Shown here in pieces: positions 1 to 6,259 of a stretch of DNA of 11,826 bases. Numbering within the stretch: position 1 is the stretch's first letter; every line of letters begins with the position of its first letter. Under the pieces are notes generated by a model. It was given only the letters and a program-made list of their open reading frames with translations. It did not search any database and was not told the DNA's origin. Source of the stretch: Chitinophaga pinensis (GTDB taxonomy: Bacteria > Bacteroidota > Bacteroidia > UKL13-3); NCBI GenBank assembly GCA_945876985.1, contig CAMCQX010000021.1, forward strand, positions 1-11,826, in the 5' to 3' direction. Position numbers and translations under genes: made by a program.

Positions 1-272
1 TTCTTAACATAATCCGCGTGACCTGGACAATCTACGTGAGCGTAGTGACGATTTGCAGTTGAATATTCAACGTGAGCAGTATTAATTGTAATACCGCGTT
101 CTTTTTCTTCAGGAGCTGAATCGATCGATTCGAAAGAGCGAGCTTCTGATAAACCTGCATCACTTAATACTTTAGTGATAGCAGCTGTTAATGTAGTTTT
201 ACCGTGATCTACGTGTCCAATAGTTCCAATGTTTACGTGAGGTTTACTACGGTCAAATTTTTCTTTAGCCAT
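1..272 (-). CDS. tuf: Elongation factor Tu, N-terminal 90 residues (gene runs off the left edge)
   Basis: EF-Tu is the GTPase that delivers aminoacyl-tRNA to the ribosomal A site. The reverse complement from the ATG at 272 reads [20 protein letters not shown] and continues through the G1 P-loop GHVDHGKT (residues 19-26), the switch I segment RGITIN (59-64, with T62) and the G3 motif DCPGH (81-85). This is near-canonical EF-Tu. The first 90 codons are present and the rest lies beyond position 1. The start is fixed by the conserved MAKEKF N-terminus; the upstream stretch is A/T-rich with no Shine-Dalgarno, as usual in Bacteroidota. The gene is last in a tRNA-tuf transcript on the minus strand, 71 bases after tRNA-Thr(GGU). 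Identity is essentially certain. Confidence 0.98.
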   Translation of the reverse strand, partial: MAKEKFDRSKPHVNIGTIGHVDHGKTTLTAAITKVLSDAGLSEARSFESIDSAPEEKERGITINTAHVEYSTANRHYAHVDCPGHADYVK

Positions 273-313
273 GATTTTTATTTTTTTAGTTTATTGTTTT
301 TAATTGCACCAAA

Positions 314-329
314 AGCCCCTTATGGAGCT
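314..329 (-). other. Small terminator-like hairpin between tRNA-Thr(GGU) and tuf
   Basis: On the minus strand AGCTCC-ATAA-GGGGCT can form a 6-bp stem with one G-U pair and a 4-base loop. It is followed directly by a short U run (313-311, which with the last stem base makes UUUU). It lies 15 bases past the 3' end of tRNA-Thr(GGU) and 41 bases before the tuf start. It could be a weak terminator or attenuator lowering tuf readthrough, or an RNA-processing signal. The stem is short, so a chance hairpin is possible. Confidence 0.35.
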
Positions 330-343
330 AATTTATTTTTTTG

Positions 344-415
<72 letters not shown>

Positions 416-523
416 TTGTTTATTTTTAATGTTGTAGTTCTTTATAAATTTAACATTCGTCAAATTGAACTTATTAACTCTCAATTTATTATCCTAAACA
501 AACAAATAAATGCTTATTTAAGT

Positions 524-564
524 TAATTGTTTTATTTTTTTGATATCACTCAATAAAACAATTA
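524..564 (-). other. 13-bp perfect inverted repeat directly after tRNA-Gly
   Basis: TAATTGTTTTATT (524-536) and AATAAAACAATTA (552-564) are perfect inverted repeats around a 15-base loop. In the tRNA-tuf transcript the hairpin starts 5 bases after the 3' end of tRNA-Gly and sits in the unusually long 153-base spacer before tRNA-Thr(GGU). No clean U tract follows it on the minus strand, so it is not a standard terminator. It may instead be a processing or stability element. The stem is A/U-rich and only moderately stable. Confidence 0.45.
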
Positions 565-568
565 TAAG

Positions 569-641
569 AGCGAGAGACGAGGCTCGAACCCGCGACCTAC
601 AGCTTGGAAGGCTGTCGCTCTACCAACTGAGCTACTCTCGC
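569..641 (-). tRNA. tRNA-Gly (anticodon UCC)
   Basis: Cloverleaf of 73 nt on the minus strand. The acceptor GCGAGAG (641-635) pairs with CUCUCGC (576-570), with discriminator U at 569. The D-arm is GCUCAGUUGGUAGAGC, the anticodon loop CUUCCAA carries anticodon UCC, and the T-loop is GGGUUCGAGCC. CCA is not encoded. It is third in the cluster, in the place of E. coli glyT, and is followed at once by the inverted repeat at 524-564. Confidence 0.97.
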
Positions 642-653
642 TTATAATACTTT

Positions 654-737
654 TGGTGGGGAGAGAAGGATTCGAACCTTCGTAGATTTCTCAACAGATT
701 TACAGTCTGTCCCATTTGGCCGCTCTGGTATCTCCCC
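654..737 (-). tRNA. tRNA-Tyr (anticodon GUA), with encoded CCA
   Basis: Type II tRNA with a long variable arm on the minus strand. The acceptor GGGGAGA (737-731) pairs with UCUCCCC (664-658), with discriminator A at 657. The anticodon loop CUGUAAA carries GUA. The variable arm follows the anticodon stem, and the T-loop is GGUUCGAAUCC. The genomic sequence continues CCA (656-654), unlike the other three tRNAs here; the mature body without CCA is 657-737 (81 nt). It is second in the cluster, equivalent in position to E. coli tyrU. Confidence 0.97.
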
Positions 738-765
738 TTATTACTATAAGGGTATAATAATAATG

Positions 766-838
766 AGCCACTTGCCGGAATCGAACCAGCGACCTACTGA
801 TTACAAATCAGTTGCTCTACCAGCTGAGCTAAAGTGGC
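766..838 (-). tRNA. tRNA-Thr (anticodon UGU)
   Basis: Cloverleaf of 73 nt on the minus strand. The acceptor GCCACUU (838-832) pairs with AAGUGGC (773-767), with discriminator U at 766. The D-arm is GCUCAGCUGGUAGAGC, the anticodon loop UUUGUAA carries UGU (reads ACA/ACG), and the T-loop is UGGUUCGAUUCC. CCA is not encoded. It is the first tRNA of the transcript, about 100 bases downstream of the promoter at 941-970, and corresponds in position to E. coli thrU. Confidence 0.97.
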
Positions 839-940
839 TTTTAGTTTTTATATTTATAAGATACTGGTAATATCTTAATTTATACTTAAATATTATACTT
901 TAAAATGTAAAGAACTTATTATGTTCGTTTTTTCGGACTG

Positions 941-970
941 CAAATGTAGTGTTTTTATGCAAATTACAAA
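941..970 (-). promoter_or_regulatory. Bacteroidota-type sigma-A promoter for the tRNA-tuf operon
   Basis: On the minus strand TTTG (970-967) is separated by 18 bases from TACATTTG (948-941). This matches the known Bacteroidota housekeeping pattern: TTTG near -33, then TAnnTTTG near -7 after about 17-21 bases. Transcription would begin a few bases further on, near 935, leaving a leader of roughly 95-100 bases before tRNA-Thr(UGU). The site lies between the hpf terminator and the first tRNA, exactly where a promoter is needed. Long A and T runs just upstream (980-1030) could act as an UP-like element; that last point is inference. Confidence 0.75.
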
Positions 971-1077
971 CAGGTAGATAAAAAAAAGTTTTTTTTTTTC
1001 GATAAGTATTGAAAAACAATGACATTTTTATTTTTTTGAATTGAAAACAATACTCCTAAAAGCCAAAAACTAGTAAT

Positions 1078-1126
1078 TTTAAAATAATAAAGCCAACACT
1101 TTTAATGTTGGCTTTATTATTTTAAA
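1078..1126 (-). terminator. Strong intrinsic terminator after hpf
   Basis: An almost ideal palindrome: an 18-bp perfect stem (1081-1098 with 1106-1123), extendable by three A-T pairs on each side, around a 7-base loop. The G/C core GCCAACA is flanked by A and T tracts, giving the U run needed on the minus strand. It begins five bases past the hpf stop codon and separates xerC-hpf from the tRNA-tuf transcript. Its symmetry could also stop transcripts coming from the plus strand, though no gene there needs it. Confidence 0.9.
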
Positions 1127-1130
1127 GAAT

Positions 1131-1433
1131 TTAGATTTTTTCTTGTGTTTTTTCTTTTTGTTTTTTTACTTGTGAAATAATTTTATCAATTACCAAATCA
1201 ATTGCATTTTCAAAAGTATTACTATTTTCTTTTGCGAAAATGTCTTTACCACCTGCATTTAATTTTATTTCTACTGTTTTGTTTTCCTTGTGTTCATCTT
1301 TTTCTAATCTTAAATAAACCATTATGTTATCTATTCCTTCATAAAAAGTGCTCGTTTTTTCTACTTTTTTAGTAATTAAATCAAGCAGTTTTTGGTCTGC
1401 GTCAAAATGGATTGATTGAATGTTAACTTTCAT
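1131..1433 (-). CDS. hpf: Short ribosome hibernation-promoting factor (HPF/RaiA family)
   Basis: HPF-family proteins bind the 30S decoding region during slow growth and keep idle ribosomes inactive and protected. This 100-residue protein starts MKVNIQSIHFDADQKLLDLI and has the family's single alpha/beta domain: a first strand, a helix with KKVEKTSTFYEG (about 22-33), the strand IMVYLRLE (37-44), the strand VEIKLNAGGKDIFAKE (54-69), and a final helix FENAIDLVIDKIISQVKK (74-91) ending in a basic tail. It lacks the C-terminal dimerisation domain of long HPF, so it is the short type (E. coli HPF is 95 residues). It lies 37 bases after xerC on the same strand, probably in one transcript, and is followed by a strong terminator. 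The gene symbol could equally be raiA. Confidence 0.9.
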   Translation of the reverse strand: MKVNIQSIHFDADQKLLDLITKKVEKTSTFYEGIDNIMVYLRLEKDEHKENKTVEIKLNAGGKDIFAKENSNTFENAIDLVIDKIISQVKKQKEKTQEKI

Positions 1434-1470
1434 AATTTTGATTGTTTTGAATTGTTAAGAATGAATATAT

Positions 1471-2370
1471 TTATTTTCTAGGGTGTTTTTTGTAAACTTC
1501 TTTTAATTGCTGAATGCTATTATGAGTGTATATTTGAGTTGCGGCTAAGCTTGAATGGCCCAAAAGCTCTTTTATAGCGTTTAAATCAGCTCCTTTATTT
1601 AATAATTGCGTAGCATAAGTATGCCTTAAAACATGCGGACTTCTTTTTGATAATGTAGTCACTTGACTCAAATACTTTTTTACTGTATTATAAATAAATT
1701 TTGGATAAAGCTGTTCGCCTTTGTTGGTTAATAATAAATATTGATTTGAAAATCCAAGTTTATTATTTTCAATATTATAAGTTTTTATTAGCGCTAAAGT
1801 TTCAGAGGTAATTGGTATGATTCTTTCTTTATTCCTTTTACCTAAAACCTTTATTTGTTTTTGAAAAAAATCAATATTTGAATTTTGTAAGTTTTGTAAT
1901 TCTGATAATCGAATACCCGTTGAATAAAACAAATTGATTAATAACTTATCTCTCAATCCTTCAAAATCATCACTGAAATGCTTTTGAAGGTTGTCATCAT
2001 CCAATAAGTTGTTCATTGCATCTAATTCTACAAACTCTGGCAATCGTTTTTCAACTTTAGGTGATTGAATTTTTTCTAAAGGATTGATTTCAACAATTTG
2101 TTCTCTTAATAAAAAATTGTAAAAAGATTTTAAGGTGGATATTTTACGGCCAATTGATTTGTTTTTAATACCTTCATTGATCATATGAACCAACCAACTT
2201 TTTACATGCTGGTGATTTATTTTATCAATTAAATTTATTTGATAAATATGAAGCAGATAATTTTCAAATTGCAATAAATCGTTTTGGTAACTAATTAAAG
2301 TATGTTTTGAATGTTTTTTTTCAAACTCTACATATTGTAGAAATTGTTTTATTAAATTACTCAAATCCAT
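1471..2370 (-). CDS. xerC: Tyrosine recombinase XerC/XerD-type
   Basis: A site-specific tyrosine recombinase of 299 residues, the normal Xer length. Xer proteins resolve chromosome dimers at dif sites. An N-terminal SAM-like core-binding domain (about 5-90, including KHTLISYQNDL and RKISTLKSFYNFLL) precedes the catalytic domain. All catalytic residues are visible: R154 in TGIRLSEL, K178 in LGKRNKER, H246 and R249 in SPHVLRHTYATQLL, H272 in LLGHSSLAATQ, and the nucleophile Y281 in IYTH. Nothing suggests a phage or transposon integrase, and the next gene is hpf, a Xer-hpf-tRNA-tuf neighbourhood I regard as common in Bacteroidota. XerC versus XerD cannot be settled from one copy, and no dif site was recognised in the window. 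Confidence 0.92.
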   Translation of the reverse strand: MDLSNLIKQFLQYVEFEKKHSKHTLISYQNDLLQFENYLLHIYQINLIDKINHQHVKSWLVHMINEGIKNKSIGRKISTLKSFYNFLLREQIVEINPLEKIQSPKVEKRLPEFVELDAMNNLLDDDNLQKHFSDDFEGLRDKLLINLFYSTGIRLSELQNLQNSNIDFFQKQIKVLGKRNKERIIPITSETLALIKTYNIENNKLGFSNQYLLLTNKGEQLYPKFIYNTVKKYLSQVTTLSKRSPHVLRHTYATQLLNKGADLNAIKELLGHSSLAATQIYTHNSIQQLKEVYKKHPRK

Positions 2371-2495
2371 ATAAACGAAATTAGCTATATTAATTACAAA
2401 ATCAACTAAAATTTATTTTTATTTTGCTCAATGATTATGAATCAATTCAATTGTTTTTAAAAAAAATATTTCATTGTACAATTAAACCAAAAATC

Positions 2496-3491
2496 TTAGC
2501 TTAATTCAATTTTATTTCTTGTATTTTCCAATTTATAATTCAATTTTTTAAAGTATTGATTTCTTTGTTTCTCTCCTACTCCACTTATTTGAATTGATTT
2601 TTTTATTAAATTTTTCAACCATTCTTCTGCTTCATTTACAAATAAAGAATTGTTAGTAGTCATCATGTTAAATGTATTATAACTTACATAGGATATTTTA
2701 GTATTTCCAATATTAGCCACAATGCTATTATTACCAACCATTACTTCACTTTGATACATGGTAAAGTTTTCTTTTCCACTTAATAATTTACTGCTATTGA
2801 CACACATTTTTACTAATAAATCCATTTCATTTTTAATAGAATCGCAGATGGCCAATGCATCTTTTTTATCTTTAAAAAATCCACTTTCCCAAAAGTATTC
2901 TACTTGTTTAATTGTTGAATTAAAGGAATCTTCTGTCCAAATTTCAACTGAGGTGGTTTGATTATAATAATAGGAAATATCTTTTGCCATTTGAACCAAT
3001 GCTGGATCAATTAAGGTTGGTTCGTAATTTTTATTGATAAAATCAACATCGCCTAGAATGGTTTTTAACCAATAAAACAGCTTAAAATTAATGAGTATTT
3101 CATCGTTAAAATGATGCCAAATTGGAACATCATCGGCTGAGTATAAAATAGTGTTTTCTGGCCTAGAACTGATGGCTTTTAAGTTTGACAATATATTAGC
3201 AAGCCAATTTTTGAAATTTACCTTATTGTGTTCTAATAAAGTAAAATCAAAAGTAGCTTTATTACTAAAAATTTCCACTTCTTCGTCAAATTTTATTTTG
3301 AATGTTTTACATAAGATAGCTACTTCTTCAATATTGAATAATTTTTCGCCTCTAATGCGCCTATATGCACTGTCAACGCTTAAATTTAACACATCAGAAA
3401 TACTTTGAACTAAATTTTCGTTTGTAGGAAGAACTGCCTTTATTTTATTGATGAGCTGCTCTTGAATATTATTTATTGATTCTTGCGCCAT
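2496..3491 (-). CDS. HTH-domain protein, putative transcriptional regulator of unknown target
   Basis: A 331-residue protein with a DNA-binding N-terminus. Residues about 24-70 form a Cro/BetR-like helix-turn-helix: NLVQSISDVLNLSVDSAYRR, then IRGEKLFNIEEVAILCKTF, with the SAYRRIRGE segment as likely recognition helix. The remaining roughly 250 residues are mostly helical with many aromatics, without a signal peptide or membrane segment. They end in a basic stretch with ISGVGEKQRNQYFKKL (about 302-317). I recall this architecture from uncharacterised Bacteroidota proteins, but no ligand or target is known to me. It is divergent from the three-gene secreted-protein cluster starting at 3713. The 221-base region between them holds a duplicated TGCAAA element (3531-3575) that could be its operator. 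No clear terminator follows it before xerC (125-base gap). HTH assignment is good; function is open. Confidence 0.8.
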   Translation of the reverse strand: MAQESINNIQEQLINKIKAVLPTNENLVQSISDVLNLSVDSAYRRIRGEKLFNIEEVAILCKTFKIKFDEEVEIFSNKATFDFTLLEHNKVNFKNWLANILSNLKAISSRPENTILYSADDVPIWHHFNDEILINFKLFYWLKTILGDVDFINKNYEPTLIDPALVQMAKDISYYYNQTTSVEIWTEDSFNSTIKQVEYFWESGFFKDKKDALAICDSIKNEMDLLVKMCVNSSKLLSGKENFTMYQSEVMVGNNSIVANIGNTKISYVSYNTFNMMTTNNSLFVNEAEEWLKNLIKKSIQISGVGEKQRNQYFKKLNYKLENTRNKIELS

Positions 3492-3530
3492 TTTTTTTAG
3501 TAATTAACCAATTAAACTGCTTTTATTTTT

Positions 3531-3575
3531 TGCAAAATATGCAAAACGTATTTATTTTTTTGCAAAAAATGCAAA
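3531..3575. repeat. Duplicated TGCAAA element, candidate operator
   Basis: Two near-identical 15-base units, TGCAAAATATGCAAA (3531-3545) and TGCAAAAAATGCAAA (3561-3575), are spaced exactly 30 bases start to start and each is preceded by TTTATTTTTT. Each unit holds two TGCAAA half-sites 9 bases apart, so the four half-sites start at 3531, 3540, 3561 and 3570. The 30-base period is close to three helical turns, placing the two units on the same DNA face. They lie 40-84 bases upstream of the HTH gene start. Binding by that regulator is inference; A/T richness makes some chance similarity possible. Confidence 0.55.
3542..3575 (-). promoter_or_regulatory. Possible promoter of the HTH gene, overlapping the repeat
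   Basis: On the minus strand TTTG (3575-3572, inside the second repeat unit) is followed after 21 bases by TACGTTTTG (3550-3542), which runs into the first unit. This is one base off the TAnnTTTG consensus and the spacing is at the long end. Transcription would start near 3535, about 45 bases before the ATG. If real, both repeat units overlap the promoter, which would suit autorepression. Confidence 0.3.
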
Positions 3576-3590
3576 TAATCGGATTTCTAA

Positions 3591-3618
3591 TTGTAAAAAA
3601 CTTCAATATATATATTTT
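3591..3618 (+). promoter_or_regulatory. Weak candidate promoter for the 3713-6175 gene cluster
   Basis: TTG (3591-3593), a 17-base spacer and TATATTTT (3611-3618), which is one base from TAnnTTTG. It is the best-placed plus-strand match in the divergent region and would give a leader of about 90 bases. The surrounding sequence is so A/T-rich that a chance match is likely. Confidence 0.2.
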
Positions 3619-3712
3619 ATACTAATCTTTTAAAATAGTTCTTCCAAAATCAATTATTTCCAAAAAACAATATCCATCATATTTGTAGGGTAAAAAATAA
3701 ACAAAAAATATT

Positions 3713-4831
3713 ATGAAAAATTTAAAAAACTTAAGTAAACAAGTATTCTTGTTTTTATTATTAACTATTTTGGTTAATGAATTAAATGCTCAAACAGTTA
3801 AATCAACTGTAAAACCAACTGTAATTATATTAAATGCAGAAAGCAGAGGATTACCAAATGATGCTACTCAATTGGGAAATATTTTAAGAGCTGAAGTTGA
3901 AAAATTGGACGATTTTGATGTAACAGACAAGTATGATGTTGCTTTTTTAATTGAAAAAAACAAATTGAATGTTTCTAATTGTTATGGTAAAACTTGTTTG
4001 CTTGAAATAGCAAAAGTAATCCCTACTGATTATATCATTACTGGTGGTGCTGAATTAATTGGACAAAACATTACTGTAACTATTAGGATGATTAATGTGC
4101 AAAAGCAAAGCATTGAAAAAACAACCACCATTGAATTTAATAACTTGCCTGATGAAATTCAATCTATGTTTAGAATTACGGTTCAAACTATGTTTAACAA
4201 AACTGTAAACCAAGACTTACTAGTTATGTTAACTAAGCAAAATAATTTTGAAAATACTTTAAACAATCCCAATCAAAATAAAATCAATTTACAAGGACCT
4301 CGTTTTGGTTTCATTACAGTTTTAGGCCAGGATAGAAAAACACTTATTGCAAATAAATTAGATGGAGGTTATGAAGTTAATCCTTTGTTTTTTCAATTTG
4401 GATACCAATTTGAAAAACAATATTTGAATGAAGGAAATTTTCAAGCACTATTTGAAGTTATTCCAATGATATCAGGTCTTGAACAATCTATGTTTATTCC
4501 AAATCTTGCTATTTTAAACGGATTTAGAAATAGTAAAAATGGTTGGGAGTTTGCATTTGGACCAACCGTAAGTATTTCAAAACAACTTGAGGGTGTTGAA
4601 ATAGATGGAAAATTTTATAAAGGTAGTGACCCAATTGCAAAAGGTATGGCTTTAGAAACTAGAATGGATAGCAGAGGCGATTCACGTTTTACAGGTTCGT
4701 TATTATTAGCTTTGGGTAAAACCTTAAAAAGTGGAAAATTAAATATTCCTATTAATTTTTGGTGTTTATTCCCATCCACTGAAGGAATTACAAGATTGGG
4801 TGTATCGTTTGGTTACAATACAAAACCATAA
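3713..4831 (+). CDS. Secreted two-domain protein, TolB/FlgO/CsgG-like N-terminal region plus beta-rich C-terminal region; function unknown
   Basis: A 372-residue exported protein. A signal peptide (KNLSKQ, then the hydrophobic VFLFLLLTIL, likely cut after LNA at residue 26) has no lipobox cysteine. Residues about 34-165 resemble the fold found in the N-terminal domain of TolB and in FlgO, LpoB and CsgG-like proteins: strand PTVIILNAES, helix QLGNILRAEVEKL, strand DFDVTDKYDV, then CYGKTCLLEIAKVIPTDYII and a strand around TVTIRMINVQ. C90 and C95 flank the CYGKTC turn and could form a disulfide. Residues about 193-372 alternate polar and hydrophobic residues and end in LGVSFGYNTKP, suggesting beta-barrel or surface beta structure. 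It is the first of three closely spaced genes (40 bases to the next). The family link is from pattern recognition only; no activity is proposed. Confidence 0.7.
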   Translation: MKNLKNLSKQVFLFLLLTILVNELNAQTVKSTVKPTVIILNAESRGLPNDATQLGNILRAEVEKLDDFDVTDKYDVAFLIEKNKLNVSNCYGKTCLLEIAKVIPTDYIITGGAELIGQNITVTIRMINVQKQSIEKTTTIEFNNLPDEIQSMFRITVQTMFNKTVNQDLLVMLTKQNNFENTLNNPNQNKINLQGPRFGFITVLGQDRKTLIANKLDGGYEVNPLFFQFGYQFEKQYLNEGNFQALFEVIPMISGLEQSMFIPNLAILNGFRNSKNGWEFAFGPTVSISKQLEGVEIDGKFYKGSDPIAKGMALETRMDSRGDSRFTGSLLLALGKTLKSGKLNIPINFWCLFPSTEGITRLGVSFGYNTKP

Positions 4832-4871
4832 TTTCTTCTATTTTTAATAAAACATATCTAATTTCTGAAAT

Positions 4872-5456
4872 ATGAAAAAGGTATTCATAATATTAACTTT
4901 AAGTGTTCAATTTGCTAAGGCACAAACACCTGCTCAAAAGCCAATTTATTGGGTGAATATAGGTATAAGTAAACTTCTATGGCAAACAAAATATTTGTAT
5001 GGTGGAAATTATCAAATTGAACCAAATCATATTATAGGTTTTGAAATTTATAATTATGGAGAAGAAGAAGGTGGAATTTTTAGTGATGAAATTCCGAACA
5101 GGGTAAAAGAAAGTGCTACTTTTAAGTTGACATATGGTTATCAAATTCCTTTGAAAAGTAATCACCTAAAAATTATTCCATCAATTGGATTTGGTCAAAC
5201 TTTTGGGTTATACAGAACAGATAAATTAATGCCAAACACCTCACCAGGATCACCATGGTTTAACTTTAGCAGCATAGATTATGAAGAAGTTTCGTTTTCT
5301 GGTGTTTCGTTAACTCCTCAATTAGATATAATTATAAATAACTCATGGGGAGGTTTTGGAATTGTTTTAATTAACAACAATACTTTTTCTGATTTAGGTA
5401 AAACCTTTTCAACCAATAATATTGCATTTAAAATATGTGTTGGAAAATTAAAATAA
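4872..5456 (+). CDS. Putative small outer-membrane beta-barrel protein, function unknown
   Basis: A 194-residue protein starting with a short signal peptide (MKKVFIILTLSVQFAKAQ, likely cleaved after A17). The mature part has about eight stretches of alternating residues ending in aromatic or glycine positions, for example WVNIGISKLL, HIIGFEIYNY, ATFKLTYGYQI, LKIIPSIGFGQTFGLY, VSLTPQLDIII and IAFKICVGKLK. This pattern fits an 8-strand outer-membrane barrel of the type abundant in Bacteroidota, with C-terminal strand ending near the stop. No enzyme motif is visible. It lies 40 bases after the preceding gene and 32 before the next, on the same strand, so all three are probably co-transcribed. 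The barrel call is moderate; no family is recognised. Confidence 0.65.
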   Translation: MKKVFIILTLSVQFAKAQTPAQKPIYWVNIGISKLLWQTKYLYGGNYQIEPNHIIGFEIYNYGEEEGGIFSDEIPNRVKESATFKLTYGYQIPLKSNHLKIIPSIGFGQTFGLYRTDKLMPNTSPGSPWFNFSSIDYEEVSFSGVSLTPQLDIIINNSWGGFGIVLINNNTFSDLGKTFSTNNIAFKICVGKLK

Positions 5457-5488
5457 TAAATCATTTATAAATTATAAAAAAAATAACC

Positions 5489-6175
5489 ATGAAGAAATTA
5501 ACCTCATTTACATTGCTTATTTTAAGTATAAATATTTGTTTCTCACAAGACATTATTTTTAAGAAAAACAAAGCATTTATTCAGGCTAAAATAATAGATT
5601 CAAATGCCACTGAAATAATTTACAAACAGTATTTTAATCAGAATGGACCAACTTATATAATTTTCAAATCAGAATTATTGAAAATTCATTATGAAACAGG
5701 GAAATTGGAAAATTATAAAGACTTTGTAGCACCACCAGTCCAAAATATTTTCGTAATAAATAAAGTTGAAAAAACCGACTCAATTAATGTAAATATTGAA
5801 AGCCCAAATGAATACAATAATAATAATGCTGAAACAAAATCAGTTCCATGGGAAAACAAAGATATAGATTATTACTATGAAGGATTAAGTGATGCAGAAA
5901 AATATTACCAGGATTATAAAGGTGCCTCCACATTTACTTATATTGTTAGTGCAATTCCCGGTGCAGGTATTATTATTGGATTAGTTCCCTCTGTTATATT
6001 TTCATCCACGCCACCACCAAATGAAAAGTTAAACTACCCCAACGAAAAATTAATGACTAATGCCTATTACCATAGTGGCTATATGATGAAAGCATTTAAA
6101 ATAAAAAGAGATAAAGTAATGAAAAATTATGGTTTAGGAATTTTAACCGGAATTTGCCTTCTAATTATTTTTTAA
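5489..6175 (+). CDS. Exported protein with C-terminal membrane motif of a Bacteroidota-type family, function unknown
   Basis: A 228-residue protein with a signal peptide (MKKLTSFTLLILSINICFSQ, cut near residue 19-20). Residues 21-80 follow a pattern common in exported Bacteroidota proteins: DIIFKKNKAFIQAKIID, then TEIIYKQYFNQNGPTYIIFK and SELLKIHYETGK, a short repeated-strand domain. A low-complexity Asn-rich linker (about 95-118) follows. The C-terminal 100 residues carry YYYEGLSDAEKYYQDYKGAS (128-147), a hydrophobic glycine-rich segment (148-172), STPPPNEKLNYPNEKLM, then YHSGYMMKAFKIKRDKV before a last hydrophobic stretch. I recall this Y-x-x-G...DA...YY...YKG plus K-x-x-K-I-K motif from many uncharacterised Bacteroidota proteins. 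It is last of the three-gene cluster, with a terminator 42 bases past its stop. Reality of the gene is secure, function is not. Confidence 0.75.
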   Translation: MKKLTSFTLLILSINICFSQDIIFKKNKAFIQAKIIDSNATEIIYKQYFNQNGPTYIIFKSELLKIHYETGKLENYKDFVAPPVQNIFVINKVEKTDSINVNIESPNEYNNNNAETKSVPWENKDIDYYYEGLSDAEKYYQDYKGASTFTYIVSAIPGAGIIIGLVPSVIFSSTPPPNEKLNYPNEKLMTNAYYHSGYMMKAFKIKRDKVMKNYGLGILTGICLLIIF

Positions 6176-6216
6176 GCAATGAAATAATCCAAAGAAATAA
6201 AACCTTTCTATTTTTT

Positions 6217-6259
6217 ACAAAAAAAGTCACTAACAAATTTCATTAGTGACTTTTTTTGT
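6217..6259 (+). terminator. Intrinsic terminator of the three-gene secreted-protein cluster
   Basis: A 17-bp perfect stem, ACAAAAAAAGTCACTAA (6217-6233) with its complement (6243-6259), around a 9-base loop. A GTCACTAA core sits beside a run of seven T on the 3' side. It lies 42 bases after the stop at 6175 and separates the cluster from the phosphate transporter gene. The sequence from here to 6458 is A/T-rich and shows no clear consensus promoter, though one for the transporter is expected there. Confidence 0.88.

Noticed and set aside
971..1077. Long A and T runs as a possible hairpin or replication-related element
   Set aside because: Homopolymer runs are expected at this base composition; no ordered repeats or DnaA-box-like sites are seen, and an UP-like role is enough to explain them.
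1471..2370. Mobile-element integrase next to tRNA genes, suggesting a genomic island
   Set aside because: The recombinase has Xer length and motifs and core neighbours (hpf), and no tRNA-end direct repeat, phage or transfer gene is present.
2758..3408. Plus-strand open frames 2758-2961 and 3151-3408
   Set aside because: Both are antisense to the HTH-protein gene, whose own frame is long and shows a coherent domain; no start context or known motif in the antisense frames.
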